NCBI RefSeq assembly: GCF_030913635.1
Contig: NZ_CP133188.1
Coordinates: 2,604,001 to 2,668,000 of the forward strand
Length of the DNA: 64,000 nucleotides
Source: Sedimentibacter sp. MB35-C1
Lineage (GTDB): Bacteria > Bacillota > Clostridia > Tissierellales > Sedimentibacteraceae
Direction of reading: 5' to 3'
Every line of letters starts with the position of its first letter. Position 1 is the stretch's first letter. Both the position numbers and the translations under genes were made by a program. Under the pieces are notes generated by a model. It was not told where the DNA came from. It worked only from the letters and a program-made list of their open reading frames with translations, and made no database searches. Positions 1 to 8,501 of this stretch are shown piece by piece.

Positions 1-748
1 ACCAGAACTGATATGCGCTGATTTTATTGAAATTCAATGCATTGCTTCTAAACTTTTCAGCCATTTCTATTCCATTATACTTTAAGCATGTATCGTAAAT
101 ACTGTCGACTAGTTTTTTTGTAGGTTTCATATTCCAATTTTCATATTTATTCTCATATTCATTATTAAGACTATTAATTTCAATATCTTTATATTTTTCG
201 TCGTGCACCAATACAGTTCTGTTATATTTTTCAGACATCACAGGTTTATTTTTAGGGTATCCCAAAACAACCATTACCGACGGACATACATATTTAGGAA
301 TATTCAAAAGTTCAGATACCTTGTCAACAGTATTTATTATATTCCCCACATAAACTGATTTCAAATTTTCAGCCTCAGCTGCAAGGCAAGCCGTATGAGC
401 ACATATGGCCGTACTGAGTACGGCCATCCAAAAGTCCATAAAATTATTTATTGCTTCACATGGAGCAGGTAATACGTCACAAATTTTCTTTATTCTTCTG
501 TAGTCTATGCAGAATAATAAGCACACCGGTGCTTTTTCTATAAACATTTGGTTTCTGCAAAGCTCTGCAAGCTTTTTCTTTGTTTTACTATTTTTTATTT
601 TTATAATGGAATATGCTTGAAACCCTCCTGCCGACGGTGATTTGCATGCTGCATTCAGGATTTTTTCAAGACATTCGTCCGAAACTTCTCTGTCTGAGAA
701 GTTTCTGCAGCTTGAACGGTTATTTATTATGTAATAGATATTATCCAT
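1..748 (-). CDS. Nitroreductase-family protein, C-terminus cut by window edge
   Basis: The reading frame is open from an ATG at 748 to the window edge, about 249 codons with no stop, so the C-terminus is missing. The start follows a good ribosome site (CAGGAGG). The N-terminus reads MDNIYYIINNRSSCRNFSD, then a segment close to the AACKSPSAGGFQAYSI pattern of flavin nitroreductases (usually R-S-x-R-F then SPSA-N-QPW). A later stretch has the usual family layout of an alanine-rich helix followed by a valine-rich strand and GYPKNKPV. It would be an FMN-dependent NAD(P)H oxidoreductase of unknown substrate. It lies 41 bases after the DUF917 gene on the same strand and may be the last gene of that operon. 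Family call fairly safe, substrate unknown. Confidence 0.75.
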   Translation of the reverse strand, partial: MDNIYYIINNRSSCRNFSDREVSDECLEKILNAACKSPSAGGFQAYSIIKIKNSKTKKKLAELCRNQMFIEKAPVCLLFCIDYRRIKKICDVLPAPCEAINNFMDFWMAVLSTAICAHTACLAAEAENLKSVYVGNIINTVDKVSELLNIPKYVCPSVMVVLGYPKNKPVMSEKYNRTVLVHDEKYKDIEINSLNNEYENKYENWNMKPTKKLVDSIYDTCLKYNGIEMAEKFRSNALNFNKISAYQFW

Positions 749-789
749 ATCGCCTGCCTCCTGAAATTATTGACAGCATGATATAACCA

Positions 790-1896
790 TTAAATTATAT
801 CCTCAATTCTTCTATAATCCATATTGTATCCAAAAAATCTCGGCCCGAATATATCAACCGCTTCTTTTGTTCTCCATTCTTCAAATGCCTTTAGGACAAA
901 AACCGTAACTTTCATACCGGGTTTTCCGTTAGGATTAAGCAGCGGCATCTTTTCATCCCGATTATAAATGTTTATTGAATCCGGTGCAGTTGCAAAAACT
1001 TCTCCGTTTTTCCATGACATTATATATTCGTTTTGAAACCATATATCAAGCTTTTGCCCGCTGTATTCTCCCTCTCCGCTGATGCTCAGGTTTCCGAAAG
1101 TAAATCCTTCCCTGTCTTCCCAGTCAGCTTCGGTTATTTCACCCTCAAACACTACATATCCGTTGAACTTTTCAGCCACATCATAAGCAAAATTTCTTCC
1201 TTCTTCTTTTGCGGCTCTTGCTGTCCTTCCAATTTCCAGGCAATATGTAATTGTATTTTTTATCAGAGCATTCTTTAGATTTTTCCAATATCCCGGATGG
1301 TCAACGACTCCTACTGAATTGAAGCTTGCAACTGCTGTCTGTCGAGCAAAAAGTTCAGCTCTGTCATCATTTGCCACGTTTGTTATAACCATAGAGTCCC
1401 CAAATTCATTTGCCAGGCCCATAGGTGTTATGGAAACATCATTTAAAAACAAAGTTGAATGCTGTAGGCACGGCACACTTCTACCTGCCGGGTCTGCATC
1501 CACTATAGGTTTCCCAAGCCTTGCTGCCACATTAAGTGCTGCAGCAGTGTTTCCTCCACCCAATTCAGTTGCTATAACGCCGTAAAATTCATTTCCGAAG
1601 TACTCTTCTAAAACTTTTATTGCTCTTACTTCTTTTGCTTCTTTTATTTTAGGCAAAGCATCATATTTGCTTTTCTGTTCTTGAGAAAGTTCTCCTATTG
1701 AGCCACATGTGTATGGACTTGCGATTAAAGCATCGTCTGGTATTTCATTGATTTCTGCCAGCGTAAATTCAAATCCTTCATCATATGCCTTATCTACTAA
1801 TTCAATTCCTTCTTTAAGGCTTCCGCCGCCTCCTGTTCCTACTATGGCAGCGCCTAGTAGTATATCATGCAAATCTTGTTTTGTTAGTTTTTTCAT
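790..1896 (-). CDS. DUF917 (S-Me-THD-like) family protein, copy 2 of the operon
   Basis: 368 residues, full length for the family. The N-terminal GTGGGGSLKEG loop, SPYTCGS, ELGGGNT, the DADPAGRSVPCLQ stretch, WFQNEYIMSWKNGE, and the C-terminal GPRFFGYNMDYRRI are all shared in order with the second copy at 8502-9581. The family was DUF917 in Pfam and, as I recall, has been linked to S-methyl-thiohydantoin desulfurase activity; proteins of this type often sit beside hydantoinase/oxoprolinase genes. What this copy acts on is not visible. The start at 1896 follows GAGGGC. One base separates it from the M29-like gene upstream, so translation is probably coupled. It is encoded at the distal end of the ABC transporter operon. 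Confidence 0.85.
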   Translation of the reverse strand: MKKLTKQDLHDILLGAAIVGTGGGGSLKEGIELVDKAYDEGFEFTLAEINEIPDDALIASPYTCGSIGELSQEQKSKYDALPKIKEAKEVRAIKVLEEYFGNEFYGVIATELGGGNTAAALNVAARLGKPIVDADPAGRSVPCLQHSTLFLNDVSITPMGLANEFGDSMVITNVANDDRAELFARQTAVASFNSVGVVDHPGYWKNLKNALIKNTITYCLEIGRTARAAKEEGRNFAYDVAEKFNGYVVFEGEITEADWEDREGFTFGNLSISGEGEYSGQKLDIWFQNEYIMSWKNGEVFATAPDSINIYNRDEKMPLLNPNGKPGMKVTVFVLKAFEEWRTKEAVDIFGPRFFGYNMDYRRIEDII

Positions 1897-1897
1897 A

Positions 1898-2944
1898 TTA
1901 TGCCCTCTTAAATATTTTATCTTCGTAATCTTTTAATTCTTTGTGGATAAATTTTCCTTTATCCAACACTTGCACATCGTCCAGCCATACTGAAGCATTC
2001 AGGCAAATTCCGTCGCAGTGTGATTTTGCATCTTGTCCCTTTGGCGGTGCATCTATTGGACTTACATAGCCTATACCCCATTCAACGCATCCCCACACTC
2101 TTTCATCTTCAACTATGTCTCCTGTCAATCTTGCCCCGGGGTTCAGCCCGTAAGCCATGTGAGCCAGTTTATACATATTAGGATCTCCGAAACTCTTTAG
2201 CCAGCCGGCAAATTGTTCGGCCTGATTTCCCCCTTCTATATTTGTTATCGTGCTGTTTTTAATTGTCAGCTTGACAGGCGCATCTAAAAGTCTGAAAGGT
2301 GGAACAAGAGAACCATCAAACACTATAGTACCTTGTATGCTGTCAAATTCCGGCACAATGTTTAACTGCCCAGGCATCATATTCATACCGGGTTTTGATG
2401 CATCGCCTGAATCATTACAAACCAAGTGATTTGGATTAGTTTTGAAAGTCAAGTCTGTTCCTGCCGGAGTAGTAACCCTGTAAGCCTTCGTATTAATATT
2501 CATATTTGTAAACTTCTGCATAAATTCGGCAAGAAGCAGCATATCTATATTGCCTATATTTCTTATCATTAGATCCGGATTCATTTCCACAAGATTTATA
2601 TATCTTATTTTTTTGTTGCCGCTGAAAGCAATTTCAAACGGAGTGGAATACAAAAGCCACTGCTTGTTATATTCAATCCATACATCTGCATGCTTTAATG
2701 CGCCTCCAAGAGCTTCTACAGGAAGATCAAAATCTGCTGCCTTTCCTACGCCGCTGGGAGTGGAAGTATATATAACCATGGGTTTCCCGCCTGCAGCGTA
2801 CACGCTTGACGCAGTTGCATTAACAACTTGCTCATTTGAGCATGTGTCTGCAGTAATTACCACTGTTTCTCCTTTTTTTACCTGAAGCATTTCCTTAATT
2901 AATCTGTCTGCTGCATTTTGCAATTCAAACTCTAATAATTTCAT
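1898..2944 (-). CDS. M29-like (thermophilic metalloprotease family) aminopeptidase
   Basis: 348 residues. The overall pattern is that of peptidase family M29 and its relatives: an N-terminal KKGETVVITAD segment, GGKPMVIYTS, later TPAGTDLTFK, a GTIVFDGSL strand, then AHMAYGLNPGARLTG and, near the end, EWGIGY with KSHCDG. In M29 the late Glu, His and Asp residues bind a dinuclear metal centre. The same fold also contains NicX-type 2,5-dihydroxypyridine dioxygenases, so peptidase activity is a family-level inference. Placed between the transporter ATPase genes and a DUF917 gene, it probably processes what the transporter imports. Start ATG at 2944 follows GGAGAAAG. Confidence 0.75.
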   Translation of the reverse strand: MKLLEFELQNAADRLIKEMLQVKKGETVVITADTCSNEQVVNATASSVYAAGGKPMVIYTSTPSGVGKAADFDLPVEALGGALKHADVWIEYNKQWLLYSTPFEIAFSGNKKIRYINLVEMNPDLMIRNIGNIDMLLLAEFMQKFTNMNINTKAYRVTTPAGTDLTFKTNPNHLVCNDSGDASKPGMNMMPGQLNIVPEFDSIQGTIVFDGSLVPPFRLLDAPVKLTIKNSTITNIEGGNQAEQFAGWLKSFGDPNMYKLAHMAYGLNPGARLTGDIVEDERVWGCVEWGIGYVSPIDAPPKGQDAKSHCDGICLNASVWLDDVQVLDKGKFIHKELKDYEDKIFKRA

Positions 2945-2968
2945 AAGTCTTTCTCCATTTTTTAAAAT

Positions 2969-3928
2969 TTAATTTTTATACCTATGACATGCAATTAATC
3001 TTCCATCATTTAATTTTATAAGTTCAGGCTCTTTTAACTTGCATACGTCACATGCATACTGACATCGCGTATGAAACCTGCATCCTGCCGGAGGATTAAT
3101 CGAGCTTGGTATGTTTCCTTCGAGGGTCTTCATATCTTCAATGTTATCGGTATTAATATCCGGTATAGCTGCAAAAAGGGCTTCTGTGTATGGATGTTTA
3201 GGGCTATTAAATATTAAATCAGTTTTTCCATATTCTACAAGCTTACCTAGATACATAACTGCTATCTTATCTGACATATAACTCACAACACTTAAATCAT
3301 GAGATATAACTATATAAGTTAAATTAAACTTTTCTTTCAAGTCATCAAGAAGACTTAGTATTTGCGCCTGTGATATAACATCTATTGAAGATGTTGGTTC
3401 ATCAAGTACGACAAGCTTAGGCATCAGAGACAGCGCCCTCGCTATTGCAATACGCTGCCTTTGACCTCCGCTGAACTCATGTGGATACTTGTATGCTCCG
3501 TCTTTCGGCAAACCCACCATATCCAAAAGTTCACCAATTTTTTCTAATATCTCAACATTACTCAATTTTGTTTGTACACTTAACGGCTCTCCTATTATAT
3601 CCTTAACGAGCATTCTTGGATTCAAAGACCAGAATGGATCCTGAAAAACTATCTGAATATTTTTTCGTGTTTCTCTCATTTCTCTTTTCCCAAGAGTATA
3701 TATGTTTTTCCCGTCAAAAATTACTTCGCCTTCCGTAGGATGTGTCAAGTTCAATACCGTACTTACCAACGTTGATTTGCCGCATCCCGATTCTCCAACA
3801 AGCCCTAATACTTCCCCTTTTGCCATATTCAGCGAAACCCCGTCAACCGCTTTGACAAAAGTCGCCTTACTGCCTTTAACAGGAAAGTACTTTTTTAAAT
3901 TCTTTATTTCTAATATTAATTCACTCAT
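2969..3928 (-). CDS. Oligopeptide/dipeptide ABC transporter ATPase (OppF/DppF type)
   Basis: 319 residues from the chosen ATG at 3928. An upstream in-frame ATG at 3964 exists but has no ribosome site, while 3928 follows GGAGGG and overlaps the stop of the preceding ATPase gene as ATGA. Walker A GESGCGKST, signature SGGQRQRIAIARAL, Walker B VVLDEP and the switch His (VISHDLSVV) are present. The C-terminus has the oligopeptide/dipeptide transporter extension with PAGCRFHTRC and further Cys residues (CDVC, ACHR), a pattern seen in OppF/DppF. It energises the permease pair 4930-6841 together with the OppD-type partner. Substrate cannot be read from the sequence. Confidence 0.93.
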   Translation of the reverse strand: MSELILEIKNLKKYFPVKGSKATFVKAVDGVSLNMAKGEVLGLVGESGCGKSTLVSTVLNLTHPTEGEVIFDGKNIYTLGKREMRETRKNIQIVFQDPFWSLNPRMLVKDIIGEPLSVQTKLSNVEILEKIGELLDMVGLPKDGAYKYPHEFSGGQRQRIAIARALSLMPKLVVLDEPTSSIDVISQAQILSLLDDLKEKFNLTYIVISHDLSVVSYMSDKIAVMYLGKLVEYGKTDLIFNSPKHPYTEALFAAIPDINTDNIEDMKTLEGNIPSSINPPAGCRFHTRCQYACDVCKLKEPELIKLNDGRLIACHRYKN

Positions 3929-4920
3929 ATACCCTCCTGAATTTTTTCCTGTGCAAAACAACATTTAACTTGATGAATTTCACTTATTTTTATGTTATTT
4001 TGGAACATCTTGCACTTATCTTTTCTTTTCAAACATTTATCGTAATAAATACATGCTGTTTCTAAATCTATTTTTTCATTAATCAAATCAGGTTTTTTCA
4101 AAATTATTTTGTCTTTTCTTGATTTAGGTATGGCATTTAACAAAGTAAATGTGTATGGATGCATCGGATTTCTCAGCACTTCTTTTGTATTTCCCTGCTC
4201 CACAATCATCCCTTTGTACAACACTGCTGCATTATCGCATGTAGATGAAATAAGTCCTGGATTATTTGCAATGAACAGCACAGTTACGTTTAATGTTTTT
4301 TGAAGCTTTTTAATTAGCTTCAGTATGCCTGCTTGTATTGTAACATCCAGATTTCTTGTAGGCTCATCTGCTATTATAAATTCAGCGCCGCAGCTTAAAG
4401 CCAGTGCAATAATAACTCGCTGCCTCTGTCCTCCGGAAAGCTCGTGAGGATATTTTTCCATAGCGCGCTCAGGGTCCGGCAAATCCACCATCCGAAGCAT
4501 TTCTACAGCTTTTTCAGTTGCTTCTCTTTTTTTTAAGCCCTGATTTTTAATTATTACATTTATAACCTGATCCCCAACTGTATAGACAGGATTTAAAGTT
4601 GACATAGGATCTTGAAAAATCATAGATATTTTCTTTCCCCTAACTTCTCTTTCCATTTGCCTGTCAGTTTTTTTAAGCAGATCATCTCCGTCAAGCAATA
4701 TTTGTCCGCTCACAATCTCTCCCGGAGGCATTTCCAGAAGTTTAAATATTGTTAACGCCAAAACGGTCTTGCCTGTCCCGCTTTCTCCTATTATTCCGTA
4801 GGCTTCACCTTTTTCTATTTGTATTTCATCAATATCCAATATTGTCCTTGTACCGTCATATCCTTTAAAATTTACTTTTAGATTTTTGATATGAAGATAA
4901 GGTTTATGGTTCTCTTCCAT
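3925..4920 (-). CDS. Oligopeptide/dipeptide ABC transporter ATPase (OppD/DppD type)
   Basis: 331 residues, start ATG 4920 after AGGAGG. Walker A GESGTGKTV, Q-loop FQDPMSTLNP, signature SGGQRQRVIIALAL and Walker B FIIADEP are present. Where the switch His normally lies (ISHDL) this protein reads FIANNPGLI, so the H-loop histidine is replaced by Asn. The partner ATPase at 2969-3928 keeps its His. If real, the heterodimer would have one degenerate ATP site, as is known for several ABC heterodimers. The C-terminal extension is shorter in Cys-rich motif than OppF (CIYYDKCLKRKDKC). Overlaps the next gene by four bases. Confidence 0.92.
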   Translation of the reverse strand: MEENHKPYLHIKNLKVNFKGYDGTRTILDIDEIQIEKGEAYGIIGESGTGKTVLALTIFKLLEMPPGEIVSGQILLDGDDLLKKTDRQMEREVRGKKISMIFQDPMSTLNPVYTVGDQVINVIIKNQGLKKREATEKAVEMLRMVDLPDPERAMEKYPHELSGGQRQRVIIALALSCGAEFIIADEPTRNLDVTIQAGILKLIKKLQKTLNVTVLFIANNPGLISSTCDNAAVLYKGMIVEQGNTKEVLRNPMHPYTFTLLNAIPKSRKDKIILKKPDLINEKIDLETACIYYDKCLKRKDKCKMFQNNIKISEIHQVKCCFAQEKIQEGI

Positions 4921-4929
4921 GGCTGCCTC

Positions 4930-5820
4930 CTAGTTCTTTCTCGTTCTTGGGTCCAATATTTCTCTGAGACCGTCACCAAGCAGGTTAAATATAAGCACTG
5001 TAAAAAATATTGCAAGTCCAGGGAATATACTGTACCACCAAGCGTTTAAAAAATAGTTTCTGCTTGTACTTACCATAAGTCCCCATTCAGGCACAGGCGC
5101 CTGAGCTCCAAGCCCTAAAAAACTTAAGGATGCAATTGTAAGTATTACTCCGCCTATGTCCATTGACGCCTGTACAATAATCGGAGCTATGCAGTTCGGA
5201 ATAATATGCTTGATTACAATACTACCTGATGGAGCGCCCATTGCTTGTGCAGCCTTGACAAACTGCCTTTCTTTCAGAGACACAGCTTGTCCCCTTACAA
5301 TACGCGTATACCACGGCCACCATGACAATGCGATTGCTAGTGTTGCATTGTTTAAGTTAGGTCCCAAAAATGCTGATATAACAATAGCCAAAAGCAGTGA
5401 TGGAAAACCTAAAAATATATCCGTAAATCTCATTAAAAGTTCATCAATAAAACCTCCGAAATAACCTGCGATAGCTCCTATGGGAACTCCTATAAGTATG
5501 GCAATACCTACTGCAAATATTGATGTTTTCAATGATATGCTTGTACCAAGCAATACTCGTTTAAAAACATCTCTTCCCAGCTCATCCGTTCCGAACAAAT
5601 GATTTGCAGACGGTGCCAGCAGACTTTCCTGCGGATTAGCATCCTGGTTTACATGTATATCCTTTGGAAGAACTATCGGAGCAATGATTCCTATTAGGCA
5701 AAGAACGACTACCGCATACATGGCAAACTTGGTTAGTGCGTTCTTCTTAAGCAGGTATATGTTCATTTTCAGCTGGTTTAATTTCGCTTTAATTATCCTT
5801 GTTATTGTATCGCTTTTCAT
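4930..5820 (-). CDS. ABC transporter permease, OppC/DppC type
   Basis: 296 residues. A short cytosolic N-terminus is followed by a first membrane span (ALTKFAMYAVVVLCLIGIIA), the periplasmic-side segment with LFGTDELGRDVFKR that is diagnostic of OppC/DppC proteins, and five further hydrophobic spans. The coupling EAA-like loop reads AAQAMGAPSGSIVIKHIIPN. It pairs with the OppB-type permease encoded just upstream (10 bases between genes) to form the translocation pore. Start ATG 5820 after GGAGTG. Confidence 0.93.
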   Translation of the reverse strand: MKSDTITRIIKAKLNQLKMNIYLLKKNALTKFAMYAVVVLCLIGIIAPIVLPKDIHVNQDANPQESLLAPSANHLFGTDELGRDVFKRVLLGTSISLKTSIFAVGIAILIGVPIGAIAGYFGGFIDELLMRFTDIFLGFPSLLLAIVISAFLGPNLNNATLAIALSWWPWYTRIVRGQAVSLKERQFVKAAQAMGAPSGSIVIKHIIPNCIAPIIVQASMDIGGVILTIASLSFLGLGAQAPVPEWGLMVSTSRNYFLNAWWYSIFPGLAIFFTVLIFNLLGDGLREILDPRTRKN

Positions 5821-5830
5821 AAATTCACTC

Positions 5831-6841
5831 CTATACTCTTATTCTCGGGTCTATTGCTATAATAATGTCAGCGAGAAGGTTCAACACTATATATGAACAC
5901 GCAGAAAAAAGCGTAACTCCGATAATTGCAGGGAAGTCCATGGACATAACCGCCGTCGAAATATAATTTCCAATACCGGGCCAGTTAAATATAGCTTCTA
6001 CCAGAAAAGTGTTAACCAAAGTATATCCCACTGACAAAGCAAGCACAGTTGCTGTAGTTCCGAGAGAATTTTTTAAAGCGTATTTCCACAAAATTAAATT
6101 TTCTTTCAACCCGTATGATCTCGCTGCCTTTATGTAATCTTCGCCAAGTATTTCAAGCAAAGCTGAACGTGTCATTCTTGCAACAAGACCTATGGGATAT
6201 AAGGAAATAGTTATAGCAGGAAGAATTATATGTTTAAGAGCGTCAACATACAGCGTCATGTTTCCTGAAATTAATGTATCTAAAGTTAAAAGTCCCGTTA
6301 TCTTGGGAATACTGTATAAGAGCTTCAATTTTGCATCTAATTGCCCGCCTAGGGGCAACAGTTCCAGCCATCTGTAAAAAATAAGCTGCAAAAATAAAGC
6401 AACCCAAAATGTTGGAAGAGATACAGCTCCAACAGAAAAGAACCTGCAGAAGTGATCCAACAGCTTATCCTTTTTCTTTGCAGAATATAATCCCAGCGGT
6501 ATTCCGATAATTACGGCAAGTATTGTCGATATCAGCACAAGCTCAAGTGTCGGAGGAATATATGTCTTTAATTCGCTTAAAACTGATTGCTTTGTTCTTA
6601 AAGACATCCCTAAATTTCCATGCATCAGGTCAGTAATATAATTTTTATACTGCACCAGAAGAGGCTTATCTAAACCAAGCTCGACTGTTGCTGCATCAAT
6701 TTGCTCTTGTGTTGCTCTGGGACCCACCCATTGAGCTGCAGGATTTGACGGCAAAACCCTTGTAAGAAAAAAAGTAATTGTAACTACTCCCGCCAAAACC
6801 AATATTCCCAATAGAACACGCTTAAATATATATTTACTCAA
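5831..6841 (-). CDS. ABC transporter permease, OppB/DppB type (TTG start)
   Basis: 336 residues with six expected membrane spans. The N-terminus MSKYIFKRVLLGILVLAGVVTITFFLTRVLPSNPA (split here across the signal-anchor span) is classic for OppB/DppB, and the cytosolic loop AARSYGLKENLILWKYALKN is the ATPase-coupling segment. The start codon is TTG at 6841, supported by GGAGG spaced correctly; no other ATG or GTG lies near enough to include the first span. Encoded 62 bases after the binding-protein gene. Confidence 0.93.
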   Translation of the reverse strand: MSKYIFKRVLLGILVLAGVVTITFFLTRVLPSNPAAQWVGPRATQEQIDAATVELGLDKPLLVQYKNYITDLMHGNLGMSLRTKQSVLSELKTYIPPTLELVLISTILAVIIGIPLGLYSAKKKDKLLDHFCRFFSVGAVSLPTFWVALFLQLIFYRWLELLPLGGQLDAKLKLLYSIPKITGLLTLDTLISGNMTLYVDALKHIILPAITISLYPIGLVARMTRSALLEILGEDYIKAARSYGLKENLILWKYALKNSLGTTATVLALSVGYTLVNTFLVEAIFNWPGIGNYISTAVMSMDFPAIIGVTLFSACSYIVLNLLADIIIAIDPRIRV

Positions 6842-6903
6842 CTTTTACCTCCGAGTCTCAGGGAAAGCAATACTGCTTTCCCTGTATTTTCTATTGTCAA
6901 TAA

Positions 6904-8490
6904 TTATTTTTCTCTGTAAAGATCATAGAAAAATACAACAAATGGATATGAAGGATTATCCTTATGACCTTTCAATGTCGAAGATTTAACCCATGCAACG
7001 TTCTTGTCATACATAAATATTGAAGGTACATCTTCCAGCAGTATTTTTTGAGCACCTACAAAATCTCTTTCTGCTTCTGCCATATTGACAGCTGATTTAG
7101 TCTGAGCCCCGTCTATTAATTCATCAAATTCCGGATTGCTGTAATATCCCAGATTGTACAAGGTGCTGTCTTCCGAATGATAAAGTGAATACAAATATGA
7201 ATATGGTGTTGACAAATCATTCCACCAATACATTACAAATATATCCTGCTGATCAGACACATTGTTTCCCATTGCCATTTCCCACTGGCTTTCCCAAGGC
7301 ATCGCTCTTATTTCTAATTCTATACCAATCTTGGATAATTCCGCTTTATATAATTCAGCCATTTTCTTTTCTGCTTCATCACCTGTCATGTAAGTCAAAA
7401 GCAGTTTTATCTGACCTTCCTTTATACCAGATTCTTCAAGCAATTGCTTTGCCATGTCTAAATCATGATTGAATTGGAAAAGTTCTTTTGAATGCCCCCA
7501 CATCCCTTCAGGAACAGGGCCGTAGGACTGCGAAGCATATCCTCCCATTGCATAATTTACAACATCCTCATACGGGAATGCATATGAAAGTGCCTGCCTT
7601 ACCTTAACATCGTTTAGAGGAGCTTTTTGTGTATTGAAAAATCCAATTAAATTTGTAAATGAAGGCACAACATCTATTACAACATTTTCGTTAGATTTTA
7701 ATGCTTCAATATCTTCTGAAGGAAGCTCAATAGTTATATCTGCCTCTCCTGATTCAATCATCTGCCTTCTCGATGATGTTTCAGATACTTTTTTAATTAT
7801 AACTTTTTCAAAGTGTTCTCCATCCCAGCCTTTCCAATAGTCTTCATTTTGTGTAAGGATAACCTCGTCACCCATTGTTTTGTCCTGGAGCTTGTACGGA
7901 CCGGTTCCATTTGCATTTCCCTCTTCCAGCCAATTTTCCGGTTCATCTTCCAGTGAAGGCGACATCATAAACGATGCATAGGGGCAGCTGGTAATAACAT
8001 CCATCGGAGCCGGGTGTGACAAAACAAAGTCTACAGTGTATTCATCAACAATTTTTATTTCTTTAACCGGATCCCATATAAAAGCAGCGCCCTGGCCTAT
8101 TTTCTTTGTTCTTTCTATTGAGTATTTTACAGCTTCCGCATTGAATGGAGTTCCGTCATGGAATGTTACTCCTTCTCTAAGTTTAAATGTCCATACCATT
8201 CCATCCTCACTTTTACTGTAGTCTGTAGCCAGAACATTTTCATACTCTTTCGTTTCTGCATTAAATCTCAGCAACTGCTCATATACGTTGTTCAATACTA
8301 CAATGCCATTTGAAAATTCAATGCTTGGGTCCCACGTTAAAATAGGAATTGAATTATATGCATAATACAATACGTCCATTTCATCGTTTTTGCCCTGTTG
8401 ATTTGAAGTTCCATCTCCATTTGTACCGCATGCGGTAATTGTCGTTAGGAGCATAAGAATTGCTAAAATTATGGATAGTTTTTTTTTCAT
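6904..8490 (-). CDS. Extracellular solute-binding lipoprotein, SBP family 5 (Opp/Dpp/nickel type)
   Basis: 528 residues. A lysine-rich N-terminus and hydrophobic stretch end in the lipobox TITAC, so it is a lipid-anchored binding protein on the outer face of the membrane. The mature part has family-5 marks: WTFKLREGVTFHDGTPFNAEAVKYS, later GTGPYKL, and VRQALSYAFPYEDVV. It delivers ligand to the two permeases that follow. Family 5 covers oligopeptides, dipeptides, nickel and glutathione; the flanking DUF917 and M29-like genes argue for a peptide or cyclised amino-acid derivative, but this is inference. Start ATG 8490 follows CGGAGG. Confidence 0.92.
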   Translation of the reverse strand: MKKKLSIILAILMLLTTITACGTNGDGTSNQQGKNDEMDVLYYAYNSIPILTWDPSIEFSNGIVVLNNVYEQLLRFNAETKEYENVLATDYSKSEDGMVWTFKLREGVTFHDGTPFNAEAVKYSIERTKKIGQGAAFIWDPVKEIKIVDEYTVDFVLSHPAPMDVITSCPYASFMMSPSLEDEPENWLEEGNANGTGPYKLQDKTMGDEVILTQNEDYWKGWDGEHFEKVIIKKVSETSSRRQMIESGEADITIELPSEDIEALKSNENVVIDVVPSFTNLIGFFNTQKAPLNDVKVRQALSYAFPYEDVVNYAMGGYASQSYGPVPEGMWGHSKELFQFNHDLDMAKQLLEESGIKEGQIKLLLTYMTGDEAEKKMAELYKAELSKIGIELEIRAMPWESQWEMAMGNNVSDQQDIFVMYWWNDLSTPYSYLYSLYHSEDSTLYNLGYYSNPEFDELIDGAQTKSAVNMAEAERDFVGAQKILLEDVPSIFMYDKNVAWVKSSTLKGHKDNPSYPFVVFFYDLYREK

Positions 8491-8501
8491 ATTTCCTCCG
8501 T

